Shown: positions 19,959 to 30,093 of the stretch, in pieces
Layout: the number at the start of each line of letters is the position of its first letter
How positions within the stretch are numbered: the first letter of the stretch is position 1
From: Mycoemilia scoparia
Taxonomy: Eukaryota; Kickxellomycota; Kickxellomycetes; Kickxellales; Kickxellaceae
DNA: 30,297 nucleotides
Direction of reading: 5' to 3'
NCBI GenBank assembly: GCA_027575805.1
Contig: JANBPU010000197.1
Location: forward strand, 1-30,297
Program-made: the position numbers and the translations under genes
The notes under the pieces: model-generated
Told to the model about the DNA's origin: nothing
Seen by the model: only the letters and a program-made list of their open reading frames with translations
The model's database searches: none

Positions 19959-20680
19959 GCCCTGCGTTTGCAATTTAACAGATAATGGTAAAAGAGGAGC
20001 TCTTTACCCTTGTGTAATCCTTGCGGCAGAAGCGCGACATAGAATGAGCTGCATGATTTGTGGAGTCACGCCGAGGTCAGCCAGTATTTCAATTTAAGCA
20101 TCACCAGGTGTCTGTGTATCTGTATCTGTATCTGCGTGTATGTGTACCCTGGATCGCAGTTGCAACCAAAAACTGTTATGGCAACAGCAGAGATACTGCC
20201 CTACTCTACTGCGATTATTCTGCCAGATCCAATGCAGCTTCTCATGGAGACGGCGTGGGCTCTTTGATCATACCGATTTTCACACTCTGCCCATCTCCAA
20301 CCTCCCCTCCCCTCCCCCATTATACAGCACTATGGTATGCTGCAGATACAGACGAATACCCTTGCTGCTGCTGCTGCTGCTGCCGCCACCACAACCACCT
20401 CATCCTGTCTGGCCACGCGGAGCTTTTAATTACAAACAAAATGTGGAGAGATGCCGTTTTGTTTCCTGGTGACTTGCCTGATGGAGGTTTTTTCCGATAT
20501 ACATACACGCAGCTAGTCGGCCATGTAAAATGTTGATCTGCTAGTTGCCTGACTAACTTGACGTGGCCTTATCGAAACTTGCCGCCTCGATTCCCTCTCT
20601 TTTTTATGAGTGTATCAAATATCCTTTTGCCAGGAGCAGCAGAGTACTCTCACTGGTGGTGGAAGACTGATTTATAATGG

Positions 20681-20726
20681 CCAATGGGATTCTCACGACT
20701 CTCCTGCCAATCAGCATGACCATTGG
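20681..20726. promoter_or_regulatory. Cluster of three CCAAT boxes
   Basis: CCAAT occurs at 20681 and 20707 (plus) and as ATTGG at 20722 (minus), within 46 bp. CCAAT is bound by the fungal HAP complex. The target gene is unclear: the nearest genes are the kinase (start 2.9 kb away, facing left) and the frataxin-like pseudogene. It could be chance. Confidence 0.3.
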
Positions 20727-21083
20727 GCCGGTCACTACTAGCTGCTACGCCCAACTGAAGAGAGATTTTCATGCTTTTTCGAAGGAAAGCCAGAAAGGAT
20801 ATCTATCCAATTACAAATGGCGTTTTACAAATACTTAGTATAAAAATACTAATGCTAGCAGCAACAGCAGCAGTAGTGGATATTTGGAACAATTTCGGTA
20901 TTACCAATTCTCCCCTCTATCTCTATTCCTATTGAATAATTAAAACGCGCGTATTTTTTTTTTCTCTCTCTCTCTCTCTTCATTTCTCGATCTGACTGGC
21001 CACTGTGACCGGTCTCCTTCAGATATGTTCTTTTTGAGTCTCTATTCCTACAGGCCAAGTTTGCATGGTTTTAAAGGGCCAGA

Positions 21084-21102
21084 GACGACGACGACGACGA
21101 CG
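21084..21102. repeat. GAC trinucleotide microsatellite
   Basis: Six GAC units in a row in non-coding sequence. Confidence 0.9.
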
Positions 21103-22622
21103 ATAGTGGCCCACACCATCACAACTATGACGGACATTTATTCATATTGAGAACTTGGGCATAGTTATTGGCCGCCTAGAATGCATATGCGAAATGAGTT
21201 CAAACACCGGTCTTAGTAGTACTAAAGTCTCTGCTGCTAGATCTATTGCCGTGCCTATGTGAATCGCAATGATGATCCGCCACAACCAATCAGACAAGGA
21301 TCATCGGAAATACTAATACTGCAGCACAGCACCAAATCGCATACAAGCATCGTCTTTGCTTAATGGAGAATCCATTTATTACCTGGTGTCATTACTACAA
21401 TAATCCTAAGAATCCGCTGCTCACTGTGGGGAGGGCTTTGGTGCTGGCTTGGTGGCCAAGCTTCATAATTCTCTACTCTGCCCAAACCAATTCTACTCGG
21501 AGCTCCAAAAAAGCACGCACATTGTGTTGCGTGTTCATGTAGGGGTTTGGATAATAGCATTAGTGCTCCGGGCCGATGATGATTATGCCATGCCCATCTC
21601 TTTAAGCAGTAGAAGTAGTAGGAGTGCAGTAAAACATCGGCATACGCACACACATACACGCATTATGGTGGTTAGCCGATAACATGTTTAAGAAACGTCT
21701 GTTCAGAACAACTCAATGGGATGTATTTGAATGTGAATCGGGCTAAGATAAGAAAAAGAGCAGTAATATCAAAAGGAGTGTCTATATTCTATTCTATTCT
21801 TGGTTTACTAGACTAGACTAGACTAATGTGGTGTTAGTAGTATTGCCGAGATTTATAATGACTCCAATGTGTGTTCAGTGTCTATATTTAAACATATAAA
21901 AGGGCAATGTGTTAAGATCTTTCTCTCCCCTCTTTTTAATATATGCTAGTATCGGCAATGGCATAGAGAGTCCCAAGAACACTTTAGCAATCAATTAAGA
22001 TCTGTGGAGAAAAAGACCGCAATATCAATAGCATACAGGTCTTATTATACCCCAGATACTGTACTCATCTATTCTTACCAAACACACTTTGGTGCAGTTA
22101 TCTTCTGAAACTTTGTCTCTTATGCCATAAGGCTTATCTGCCATTATTGACATAACTAACATCATTATTCTTTTTTTTCGGTCTTGGCTTAACTTGGCAT
22201 TACCACGTATACATATTACATTATACATATTTCGGCTCAATTAAATAGGATTTTGAATCTTCCTTCCTTCCTTCCTTTGTTTGTTTGTTTGTCTGGGTGT
22301 TATCATAATACTTATAAATATACAAACATTGATGATATAATGAGATGAGATAATGTTAATGTGTGTCTACTTTATGGAGCTCAGCTGATTAAATGACTAT
22401 TCTTTATCTTTTGTATTAATGCATCATCCACATCCCCACATATATATTCTCCTGAGTTGGATATTTAATCAACTGTCTGCATTTATTAACTCACAAAAAA
22501 AAGTGGCTGATGACCATGGGACGATACACCATTCTTATTATTATTGCTGCTGCTGCTGCGGTACAGGAAATTTCGGCTAAACCCTCTCTCTCTCTCTCTC
22601 CTGCTCCTTCCCCCTCCTAAAA

Positions 22623-22735
22623 CATATGGGTGTAATATTGTTTGAAGGTTACATTTTTGTGGCCAATGATTATAGGAGAGGTGACCTCGGTTTATTAACA
22701 ATTAGTGACCACCCTTCAAAAATAGTTATCTAAAT
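22623..22735. mobile_element. MITE copy E (~113 bp)
   Basis: The left end CATATGGGTGTAATATTGTT, then TGAAGG, has a one-base change in the T run. The right end is CACCCTTCAAAAATAGTTAT. The interior shares TTTTTGTGGCCAATGATTAT and AGG with copies A and B. It is followed at once by a TTA run. Confidence 0.78.
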
Positions 22736-23237
22736 CCCTTATTATTATTATTATTATTATTATAATCATTATGATAATACAAAAGTACTTGGTGGTGTAA
22801 TGAGCGTATTATTAATCCTTCTCTCTATGTTTGTGATTCAGTATAAGGTTGTATATTTTATAAGGAGAGGAGGGTTTGTCAAGTCTTTTTGAGGTTTAAA
22901 AAATCAAATTTCACAAGACCTCAGACAATAATATTGGATTCCCTATAAGCCGCATATAAGGTGTTCTATGTGTTTGGAACAAAACCTGATAAAGGCTTGC
23001 TATTTCTGTTTATTTTGGATTTGGTTCAAAATAAAAGCTTGCCATCAGATACTTATACTATCATTATACTGAAAAATGTATAGAAAAAATGCCACGATAA
23101 AATATTAATAATAGCATACATCGTCATTGAATTATAATTACATGATTTTTTATAAGGAGGAACAAAAGCTTATTTTGGATACAGAATTATAATCAAATAT
23201 TATTGTAACCTGTTAAATCAAACTATTAACCAATTTA
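22736..23237. other. AT-rich spacer, possible diverged copy of the SINE-sized repeat
   Basis: A TTA microsatellite occupies 22740-22763. At about 22935-23040 the blocks GCCGCATATAAGG, GGAACAAAACCTGA and GCTTGCTATTTCTG resemble copy R1 weakly. No gene seen. Confidence 0.35.
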
Positions 23238-23375
23238 TTTAATTGGCCAAAGTTCACAAAGCCATAGGCAAAATGGGTTCCTGGGAGTTGCATATAAAAT
23301 GGCTGGTGATTGGACCAAGATCCAAGGATTCATTTCTTCCTTCCTTCTTTGCATTTGATCACTAGTCAAATCTCA
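23238..23375 (+). repeat. SINE-sized dispersed repeat, copy R2
   Basis: The best-kept copy: TTGGCCAAAGTTCACAAAG, ATAGGCAAAATGGGTTCC, GAGTTGCATATAAAATGG, TTGGACCAAGATCCAAGG and TTTGATCACTAGTCAAATC. It lies about 260 bp before the frataxin-like pseudogene and includes a TATAAAA that could serve as a promoter. Confidence 0.68.
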
Positions 23376-23635
23376 CAAGATATATATATATTCGTTGTAT
23401 TTCCATTTTCCCTCAAATTTGTTTTAAACATCACTAATATGCATCAATTCTCTAATATTGTCTGTATCCTATATGTATATATACACTATAGAATTTATCA
23501 CCATGGGCCGATCTACTACCATAATTTTGTCTTGCATTACAAGTGTTCAAAAATCTCTCAAACCGAATACACCAACAACAATATCATCGCAACAATCTAT
23601 ACCAGCAATGGGAACAGTGATAGCAAGGTCAATGA

Positions 23636-24137
23636 GCAAAGCCTCTGCAAAAAAATCCAAACCAAACCTATTCAACATTTTCAAGACACATTTCAAACCC
23701 ACTATTTATTATTGCATCCAGATCATTTCAAACCACAACAGTCACCAGATTCCAAAAATATAGAATGATTGAACTCGACGAAATGAAACATGAAAAACTA
23801 TCAAGCCAGGCCTTTGGATCATTGACCGGGTATCTGAAAGATTTGGGCGACCAGATGGTTGATAACAAAGAATTTGATATTGAGTATTCACAGGGTGTGC
23901 TGGCGCTTAGAACTGGTAACACTGGGGCTGGAGTATATGTATTGAATAAACAGCCACCCAATAAACAGATTTGGGTGTCATTGCCAGTTAGTAGTGGCCC
24001 AGAGAGGTGTATGACTATGATGTCGATCATGATGCTTGGTTCTGCAGATATACCGACTGGGCCAATCCTTGGGTCAGTTGTTGAAAGGTGAGTTGACCGA
24101 GATTTTTGAACTGGATATAGAGATCCCTATAGATTAA
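23636..24137 (+). pseudogene. YFH1: Frataxin-like gene, broken by two frameshifts
   Basis: Frataxin is the mitochondrial iron-binding protein that supports Fe-S cluster assembly. The domain starts around 23765 ([20 protein letters not shown]), runs through [15 protein letters not shown], and holds the hallmark [16 protein letters not shown] and SGPER. After the AGG codon at 24005-24007 two extra bases (TG/GT) shift the frame. The homologous continuation [16 protein letters not shown] is then read from 24010. A second shift of one missing base near 24076 leads into [18 protein letters not shown] and the TAA at 24135-24137. Before 23765 the same frame has a presequence-like stretch ([18 protein letters not shown]), cut by a TGA at 23633. 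As given, the protein would end at a TGA at 24089 after a scrambled C-terminus. It could be a pseudogene, or two assembly indels in a live gene. Confidence 0.82.
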
Positions 24138-24911
24138 ACATATGATGTTTTGTATCCCTTTGTGTGATTGTTTTGGGAGAGGGCTTCTTTGGTAAAGTTG
24201 GTGCCATATATTGGCTTATTATGAAGTTGGTGAATAGCACTTTTATCTCTTGGTTGGATGTTATGCAGCATAATCTTGGATTGTATGAAGCTTATCCTTA
24301 TAGATACCGCCACGTTTAGTATGTTCTTGCCTTTGTAAAGTCACTTTGGCTTTTGTTTGATATAAAGTATTACAAAATATAGAACCAATATGCCACTAAT
24401 TTAGCCACTGAGATTGAGACAAACAATTGGATATGGCAAAGCAGCCCTTGTATTTAAAGATGCCTTTGTAGTACATGCTTTTCTAAGCAATGAATTGGGA
24501 GCTAGTGATAATAATAGAAGGATTTCATCAGTAATGAAAAAGTGTGGATCTTTGTGGAGACTATGGCCATATAACAGCCTATGCTTGGCAAGTTCAGCGA
24601 CGTCTTTGCCTTTTGAATACGTAAAAAAGGGAGGATTCATCAATCAAGTATGTGTAATAGAGCTAATACAAAAGGACAGCCTCAAGTTTTCATATACAAA
24701 CAGGTGAGAGAGAGTATGAGATGTGGCTTTATTGCTACAAAAAACTTAGAAGCAAGATCCCACGTTTGGTGGCTAAGAAATGGTGTAGGAGCCTTGGGGT
24801 TTTCTCTGTCTGCAAAAAGTTCAAAAAGAAATGTGAACTACTGCAGGACCTGCTTGAATTAATTTAGTTGTCAGCCTGAATTCACAATGGCTTAAGCAGC
24901 TCTTGAAATGG
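24138..24911. other. Spacer, nothing recognised
   Basis: Two weak open stretches (24414-24707 plus, without an ATG near its start; 24643-24401 minus) have no recognisable family and look like chance frames or repeat debris. Confidence 0.4.
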
Positions 24912-24919
24912 TATAAAAA
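24912..24919 (+). promoter_or_regulatory. TATA box of the secreted protein gene
   Basis: TATAAAAA, 135 bp before the ATG at 25047. The leader is rich in C, A and T. Confidence 0.6.
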
Positions 24920-25046
24920 GGTATGGCACCAAGACACAATATCTAAACATTATCACTACTATCACAATAATTCTTCTCATCTACTTACTTCCTTCACAAG
25001 TGCTTCCATCCGCTCATTTCGAAGCATACATACAATACTATACAAA

Positions 25047-25535
25047 ATGTTCAAGCTCTCTATCCTCGGTCTCTTCAACATCAGTCTTTATGTGTTCAGT
25101 ACTCTTGGAGCTTCCAATACATTTAAGAAGGACGAATGCTGTACCACCCAGGGTGAAGGTTATAAAGGTTGTGCTAACACAGGAGCCGACAACACTGCAT
25201 TCCTTTTGTGTCAAAACGATAGATTTATTGAGATGAACTGTCCCAGTGGTACCAAGTGCATTGACACAACAACTGGTCAAATACACTGCTCTCCAATTCA
25301 GGCATCAGGAGACAACAATATTGATGAGGAGGATTGTGACGGCAGTGAAAGTAAAAACCCTGAAGGCACATATGAGCCCACAGAGGCTGATACAGCCGAA
25401 CTTATTAAGCAATGCTATGATGAAGGAAAAGATGACTGTGGAGATGGTGGCTATGGACCAGGTGATAATACTGACAGCGACTCAGACTCTGATATTGATA
25501 GTGATGTTGATGATGATTCCGATTGTGATGAATAA
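25047..25535 (+). CDS. Small secreted cysteine-rich protein with CBM19-like module and acidic tail
   Basis: It encodes 162 residues. Residues 1-22 are a signal peptide (MFKLSILGLFNISLYVFS, then TLGA). Residues ~30-82 carry six or more Cys (31, 32, 42, 55, 65, 71, 81) in a pattern like the chitin-binding CBM19 module of fungal chitinases: GxxGC, then AFLLCQNDRFIEMNCPSGTK and a C-terminal HCSP. The rest is Asp/Glu-rich, ending in a DSDSDSD-type run with Cys160. I chose the ATG at 25047 because the frame extends upstream without a stop but crosses the TATA box. No hydrolase domain is attached. It is probably secreted and bound to chitin or other wall glycan; the acidic tail may bind cations. A wall component or an effector-like protein are both possible. 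Confidence 0.72.
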   Translation: MFKLSILGLFNISLYVFSTLGASNTFKKDECCTTQGEGYKGCANTGADNTAFLLCQNDRFIEMNCPSGTKCIDTTTGQIHCSPIQASGDNNIDEEDCDGSESKNPEGTYEPTEADTAELIKQCYDEGKDDCGDGGYGPGDNTDSDSDSDIDSDVDDDSDCDE

Positions 25536-25634
25536 AATTTATAAGCAATACAAGACATGCCATATCTTAACACCTTCTTTTCCTTGGTTTCATTTTAAAT
25601 GATCAAATGCATTATCCCCAAGATATTATAATAG

Positions 25635-25768
25635 TTTGACCAAGTCTTAGAAGACTTCAATTCAAATGGATCCCTAGGAATTGCATACCAAATTCGTCTG
25701 TGATCAGCTCCAACATCTGAGGACCTGTTTCTATTCACTACACATTTGATTCCAACTGAAATCCCACT
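25635..25768 (+). repeat. SINE-sized dispersed repeat, copy R3
   Basis: TTTGACCAAGTCTTAGAAG, AAATGGATCCCTAGGAATTG, TGATCAGCTCCAACATCTGA and TTTGATTCCAACTGAAATCC align with R1 and R2 in order. It lies about 100 bp after the secreted-protein stop codon. Confidence 0.55.
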
Positions 25769-26063
25769 ATATTTACAACAAATGTTCCATCCATTAACAA
25801 AAATAAATGTCAAATAACCATAAATCAAACATGAATTATTGAATGAAATAGTAATTAAAATGACCCACATTTCTTTAGTAGGTTCAAAAAGTAAGTTAGA
25901 TAATAGTGGTGTTTATACCAAAATAGTCCTCTTACACACCATATAAATATTTTTGTTAAAATATGTATTTATTTAAAGAAAAAAAAGCATAAATCAAACA
26001 AAAAAGATAAAATGGTTGCTTATACCACCCTGCTAGACCACTATGTCATTAAACAAAGTTACA

Positions 26064-27239
26064 TTATCCACGTGGTGTGACTACAATCATGTCAAAAATG
26101 GTTTTAGCTGAATCACCTTCCAATGTAATTTCATTTGAAGTTGTCTGATTCTTAAAAGCCTCGCCAAGGTCAACATTTAACCTTTTCATTTCTGGTTTAT
26201 TTCTAACACAAGATTTCACAGTGAAAGTATAAACTTCATCTTTGGAATTGTGTTCTTCCTCACCATTACTACAACTGACAACTGAACATTGTGATTTTTT
26301 TATTACATTCTCTGCATTATTGAGGCCCAAAAATAGCATAAGTTCTAGAGCATTGGCACGTCTAAGAGTTGCATATGCTTTGCTCTCTTCACCCTGGGGC
26401 TGGACCAGGCTCATTCTCATGGTTGGGCTCCTGGTCTCGATCTCGCTCACATTCTGAGCTTGGTCCTGATCAAGGGATTCTTGAAGTGAACCCTGACTCC
26501 TGGACTTGGTCTTCCTACTGCGTTTGGTCGGCCTTTCATCCTGAGCTTGGTCCTGACCAAGGAGCTCTTGATGTGGTCTCTTCTTGTCCTTGATACGATT
26601 CTCAAGGTTAGTCTTAATCTGGTCTCTGATCACCCTATCACTCTGAGCTTGGCTCTCATCAAGGACTTGTTGATCTGGACTCTTCCTAATGGGCTTGGCC
26701 ATCCTCCTAGTCTTTGTCAGATTTTTGCCCTGAGTTTGGTCCTGATCAAGGGGTTCTTGAATTTGTTCTGGATATTCATCAGGAATTTTGCTACAGGGTT
26801 GCTGGTACTCCATGCCCATATTGTGACCCATGAATCCACCCATATAGGGATTAACCTGCCCTAAATTTGTGCCTGAGGCAAAATTTTGGGGTGTAGGTCG
26901 GTTGTTTAGATGACCAGAAGAGTTAGCTACATAAAGGAACATACTCTGCCATTGTGCTAAAAACCAAGATACAGTATTAATGCTGTCCAGAAGATGGCTT
27001 TGATTTGGATTACCATATAAAGCTAGTGTCTTGACGGAAATCTGATTCTGCAGTTGCTGTAGTTCTTGTGATAGACTAAGAGCCTTATTTTGGATATCAC
27101 TCAGAAACTGAGATAGGGACCAATCCACATTATGAAATGGAGTCTGAACTTGAGGCTGAGCTTGGGGTCCAGAGTCTGGGGCAAAAAAACCAGGAGCTGT
27201 TGGCGACTCAAACATACCTGAATCTTGATTGTCATCCAT
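26064..27239 (-). CDS. Unrecognised nuclear-looking protein with degenerate DQDQAQ repeats, 391 aa
   Basis: A single exon starting at the ATG at 27239 (MDDNQDSGMFESP), with TATAAATA upstream (27422-27415). Residues ~10-35 are Pro/Gln-rich. Residues ~42-75 form a likely coiled coil (LSDIQNKALSLSQELQQLQN). Residues ~110-145 are Asn/Gly/Met-rich. Four degenerate repeats of about 30 residues begin near 162, 190, 225 and 254. Each opens with a LDQDQAQ-like string and goes on to a basic stretch such as RPTKRSRKTKSR, a good nuclear-localisation signal. The C-terminal ~100 residues look folded (AYATLRRANALELMLFLGLN; YTFTVKSCVRNKPEMKRLNV). I recognise no domain family. It is perhaps a chromatin or transcription factor partner, by composition only. 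Confidence 0.72.
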   Translation of the reverse strand: MDDNQDSGMFESPTAPGFFAPDSGPQAQPQVQTPFHNVDWSLSQFLSDIQNKALSLSQELQQLQNQISVKTLALYGNPNQSHLLDSINTVSWFLAQWQSMFLYVANSSGHLNNRPTPQNFASGTNLGQVNPYMGGFMGHNMGMEYQQPCSKIPDEYPEQIQEPLDQDQTQGKNLTKTRRMAKPIRKSPDQQVLDESQAQSDRVIRDQIKTNLENRIKDKKRPHQELLGQDQAQDERPTKRSRKTKSRSQGSLQESLDQDQAQNVSEIETRSPTMRMSLVQPQGEESKAYATLRRANALELMLFLGLNNAENVIKKSQCSVVSCSNGEEEHNSKDEVYTFTVKSCVRNKPEMKRLNVDLGEAFKNQTTSNEITLEGDSAKTIFDMIVVTPRG

Positions 27240-27414
27240 TTTGTTCCTAACTGTAGAGAAAGGAAGACAAGGTGGATTTAACTTGGTGCCTGTATGTGAA
27301 GAAGCGAGTGAGTGAGCGAGAAAAGGTTGTGGAATATGTTCTGTGTTGTTGTTGTTGTTGTTGTTGATATGAAGATAGATAGTAAAAATGTTTGTGTTTG
27401 TGGAAATGCCCTGT

Positions 27415-27422
27415 TATTTATA
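27415..27422 (-). promoter_or_regulatory. TATA box of the 27239-26064 gene
   Basis: TATAAATA on the minus strand, 176 bp before the ATG. A TTG trinucleotide run (27346-27366, plus) lies in the leader. Confidence 0.55.
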
Positions 27423-27673
27423 GATACGCAGGTCATTGATAATGGTATATATTTTAGCAAAAACAAAGAAATCTTTTTGACCAATTTTTGTTTTTTGAAT
27501 TTTGTAAAAACTGGGCAATTGTTTTTCTCCAACAAAGACCATGATTTTACAATTATTTCAAATGGCAAGATTGTATAAACTTGTTCAAAATTAACTTTGT
27601 GATAAAACCTTTTTTGTCAAACAAATAAAAATTTGGATTTTTTTTGAGCGAACAACAAGGGTATTTGATTAGA

Positions 27674-27800
27674 TGGCCGAAGCTAGCAATACTTTAGGCA
27701 AAATGGGTCCCCAGAAGTTGCATATGGATTGTCTGATTATTGAGCCAAAATCTGAGGGGTCATTTTTGTCTATTTCATGCCTGGTCACTAATGGAATCCT
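27674..27800 (+). repeat. SINE-sized dispersed repeat, copy R4
   Basis: TGGCCGAAGCTAGCAATAC, TTAGGCAAAATGGGTCCCC, AAGTTGCATATGGATTG and TTGAGCCAAAATCTGAGGGG match R2 in order. The open frame across it (27673-28032) is therefore repeat-derived and not called as a gene. Confidence 0.62.
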
Positions 27801-28053
27801 GCCACACAGATGGAGCAAAAGATTTTATTTTTATTTATTTTTAAAGAGTAAGGGAGAGTTAGCCTTAAAAAATAAAATAATGTTAAGCAAACGGGGGTTA
27901 ACAACTAGTTTAGCGCTTACGGCTTATTCTTTCCATAGTGGTGAGATATTCTCTCATGTTCTAAATGTTTATACTATAAATAAACAGGTTAAAATGCTAA
28001 AATATTGTAGTGATTTTTGTTCTCTATTATAAATGAAAAATAATAAAGGCAAA

Positions 28054-29140
28054 CTAGTTGTATAGATTATCTCTAGGCTCTTCAAATATCCTTGGATATC
28101 CCTGTATTAGCCCACGACTACCGCTAGATCTTCGATCTCTATTTCTTCGAGTTGGTGGATTATTAGAAGTGTTATTTTGAGATGTTGTGGGTTGTTGTGC
28201 CCGAGTTGGTTCATACTGTCGTTGGGGAGGGCGATTTGTAGACCCTCTATTGCTATTATTTTGAACAGTAGTTATTTCGACAACTTTTCGACTATTACAG
28301 CCACCAAAAGATAAATGTTGTTAGCTTAGCAATTACTAAGATATAAAGCCAACTTTTATATAGTATGCAAAATTACTTACCATATAGGACAAACTCCACT
28401 CTCATTTAGCCATCTGATACCACAACTTTCATGAAGAGTATGTGTACATTGTAAACATATTACAATGTCATCTACTTCGTACTCATCTAAACATATGGGA
28501 CACCTATAATCCTTACCTAAAAAACCAAATAGTTAGTAACAGTCAGCCAGCTATTTAAAAGCCTGGAAAGTATGATCACTGGACTTACAAACTTCTTGAG
28601 CCATAATATTGCGTCTTGGGATATTCTGCATTGCATGATTACTAGCTGGGTCTGCGCCGCGTGCCCTACTACAATAAAATAGAATGTTAGCTATAGCTTC
28701 AACATAAAAATATGTAAAGAAATGTATCCGATTCTTACTCAAATCCCATTTGGATAAGGCGATCAATAACATTTGGGATTTGATCATCTGGAACAAAATC
28801 GCCAATTGCAAATATACCAAACTGGTCATCATTGCCATTGCCATTTCCAGATTCAACAATGTTTCTAGTTGGCCTATCTCTTTCTGAAGCTTCGAATATA
28901 TTTTCGTCATTACCATTTCCAGTAGTATCACTACCACCACCTCTTCTTTCTCTAGTTTCGGCTACATCATTATCGCTTGCATTGTCAGTACTAAACAATG
29001 ATTCGTTTTGGCTATTTCTCCTACTTCTAAATCCGCCTGTATTATATATGTCTTCAGTTTGACTATGGCCTCCTCTTACTGTCCCAAGCCCTAATTCCGG
29101 AGCATTTACAAGAGTACGATTTCTTATCCCGCTTCCAAAT

Positions 29141-29172
<32 letters not shown>

Positions 29173-30093
29173 GTCATCATTATATCTGTTGATGTTGGCA
29201 TTAGAGTAAAATATATTTTCAGGTAGATTATATATTCTTTCTCCTTCTATTCCTCCAAAACTATTGCCAGTCGTAGTGGTAGTAGTATTAGCAGCAGCAG
29301 CAGCAGCAGCAGGAAGATTATTGGAATTAATAGGTCCTCTTCTTCCATATGGAACCCTGTGAATTCCTCTTAGATCAGTGTCTTGTCTAACCTCACTATT
29401 CTGATCACGGTTAGTTCTAATGTTTTGTGCTTGGCTAGGACCATATCGATCAGCTGAATGCATATTAACGGGTGTAGGATTGTTTACACCATTATTGTTA
29501 TTATTATTGTTATTTTCACTGTCACTAATTCTTTCTCTTCTTCTACTTCCCCTACTGCTTCTTGTTCCAAGGCCATCGTCAATAGTAGTGGTGGTCGGTC
29601 CGTGTCCACCATAAGCATTAACCCGAAGCCCAGGAATATCAATAGTTCCTTGAAATCTACTATCCCCATCCTCAGTGCCATCGAATATGTGTAAACTAAT
29701 CTGTTGGGAAGTGTCTGTACCATCTCCATGACGGTGAAGACGATGGCGATGACGACGACGATAGTGGCGGAGACTGCGATCATCAGAATCATCGAGGATA
29801 TTTCTAGCATTGTTGTTACTAGCACTAGTAGTATTATTAATATTTAAAGTATTTCTTCTGTCCTAAAATGATTAAAAAAACATTAAATTATAAATCAGCA
29901 ACAAACAGGCTTATAAATAATAATAATAATACAATGTAATATTTGATTTGCACATTTTTGGGGTTATTAAAATATTGATTCTTACACTGATGATATCAGT
30001 TCCATTACATCTTGGACATGTAATTTCCAATGGACGGTCAGTTAAAATAACCATTATTGTGCGACATCTTGTGCATCTAAGTGTGTTAACCAT
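28054..30093 (-). CDS. RNF115/126-type RING-H2 E3 ubiquitin ligase
   Basis: Exons are 30093-29986, 29862-28739, 28668-28589, 28516-28381 and 28291-28054, giving 561 residues with all phases consistent. Residues 1-36 form an N-terminal zinc ribbon (Cys7, Cys10, Cys26, Cys29), as in RNF115/RNF126, where it binds ubiquitin or clients. Residues ~37-400 are low complexity: His/Arg-rich, Ala and Thr runs, about ten Asn from an AAT microsatellite. The linker NVIDRLIQM...ADPASNHAMQNIPRRN matches the pre-RING region of that family. The RING-H2 is C443-x2-C446-x14-C461-x-H463-x2-H466-x2-C469-x10-C480-x2-C483, with Trp473 and the RKVV after it. Cys483 is split by intron 4 (TG|T). Introns are 123, 70, 72 and 89 nt. 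Intron 2 ends in TAGTAG, a NAGNAG acceptor. It probably acts in cytosolic or nuclear protein quality control or trafficking. Confidence 0.9.

Larger units (their letters stand above)
19413..22622. other. Long gene-free block, richer in GC than the flanks
   Basis: Only short, overlapping frames of low coding quality. It contains microsatellites (AC run 19942-19958, CTG/GCC run ~20366-20385, GAC run 21084-21102, TTCC/TTTG runs ~22261-22291, CT run ~22585-22600) and a CCAAT cluster at 20681-20726. No tRNA-like cloverleaf was found. It could hold regulatory sequence or a non-coding transcript; nothing decides. Confidence 0.45.

Noticed and set aside
19602..20536. Overlapping frames of 70-158 codons in the gene-free block
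   Set aside because: Odd composition (Cys/His/Tyr-rich from CT and CTG runs), no splice-supported extension, and no recognisable domain.
23310..23768. A 152-codon frame before the frataxin-like domain
   Set aside because: It begins inside repeat R2 and is in a different frame from the domain. At most part of it hides a damaged presequence.
24008..24052. GT...CAG stretch that could be a 45-nt intron explaining the first frataxin frameshift
   Set aside because: The stretch itself encodes the conserved YDYD...W continuation of frataxin, and 45 nt is shorter than any supported intron here.
27673..28032. A 119-codon open frame starting ATGGCCGAAGC
   Set aside because: Its first 40 codons are copy R4 of the dispersed repeat; the remainder shows no family and no promoter.
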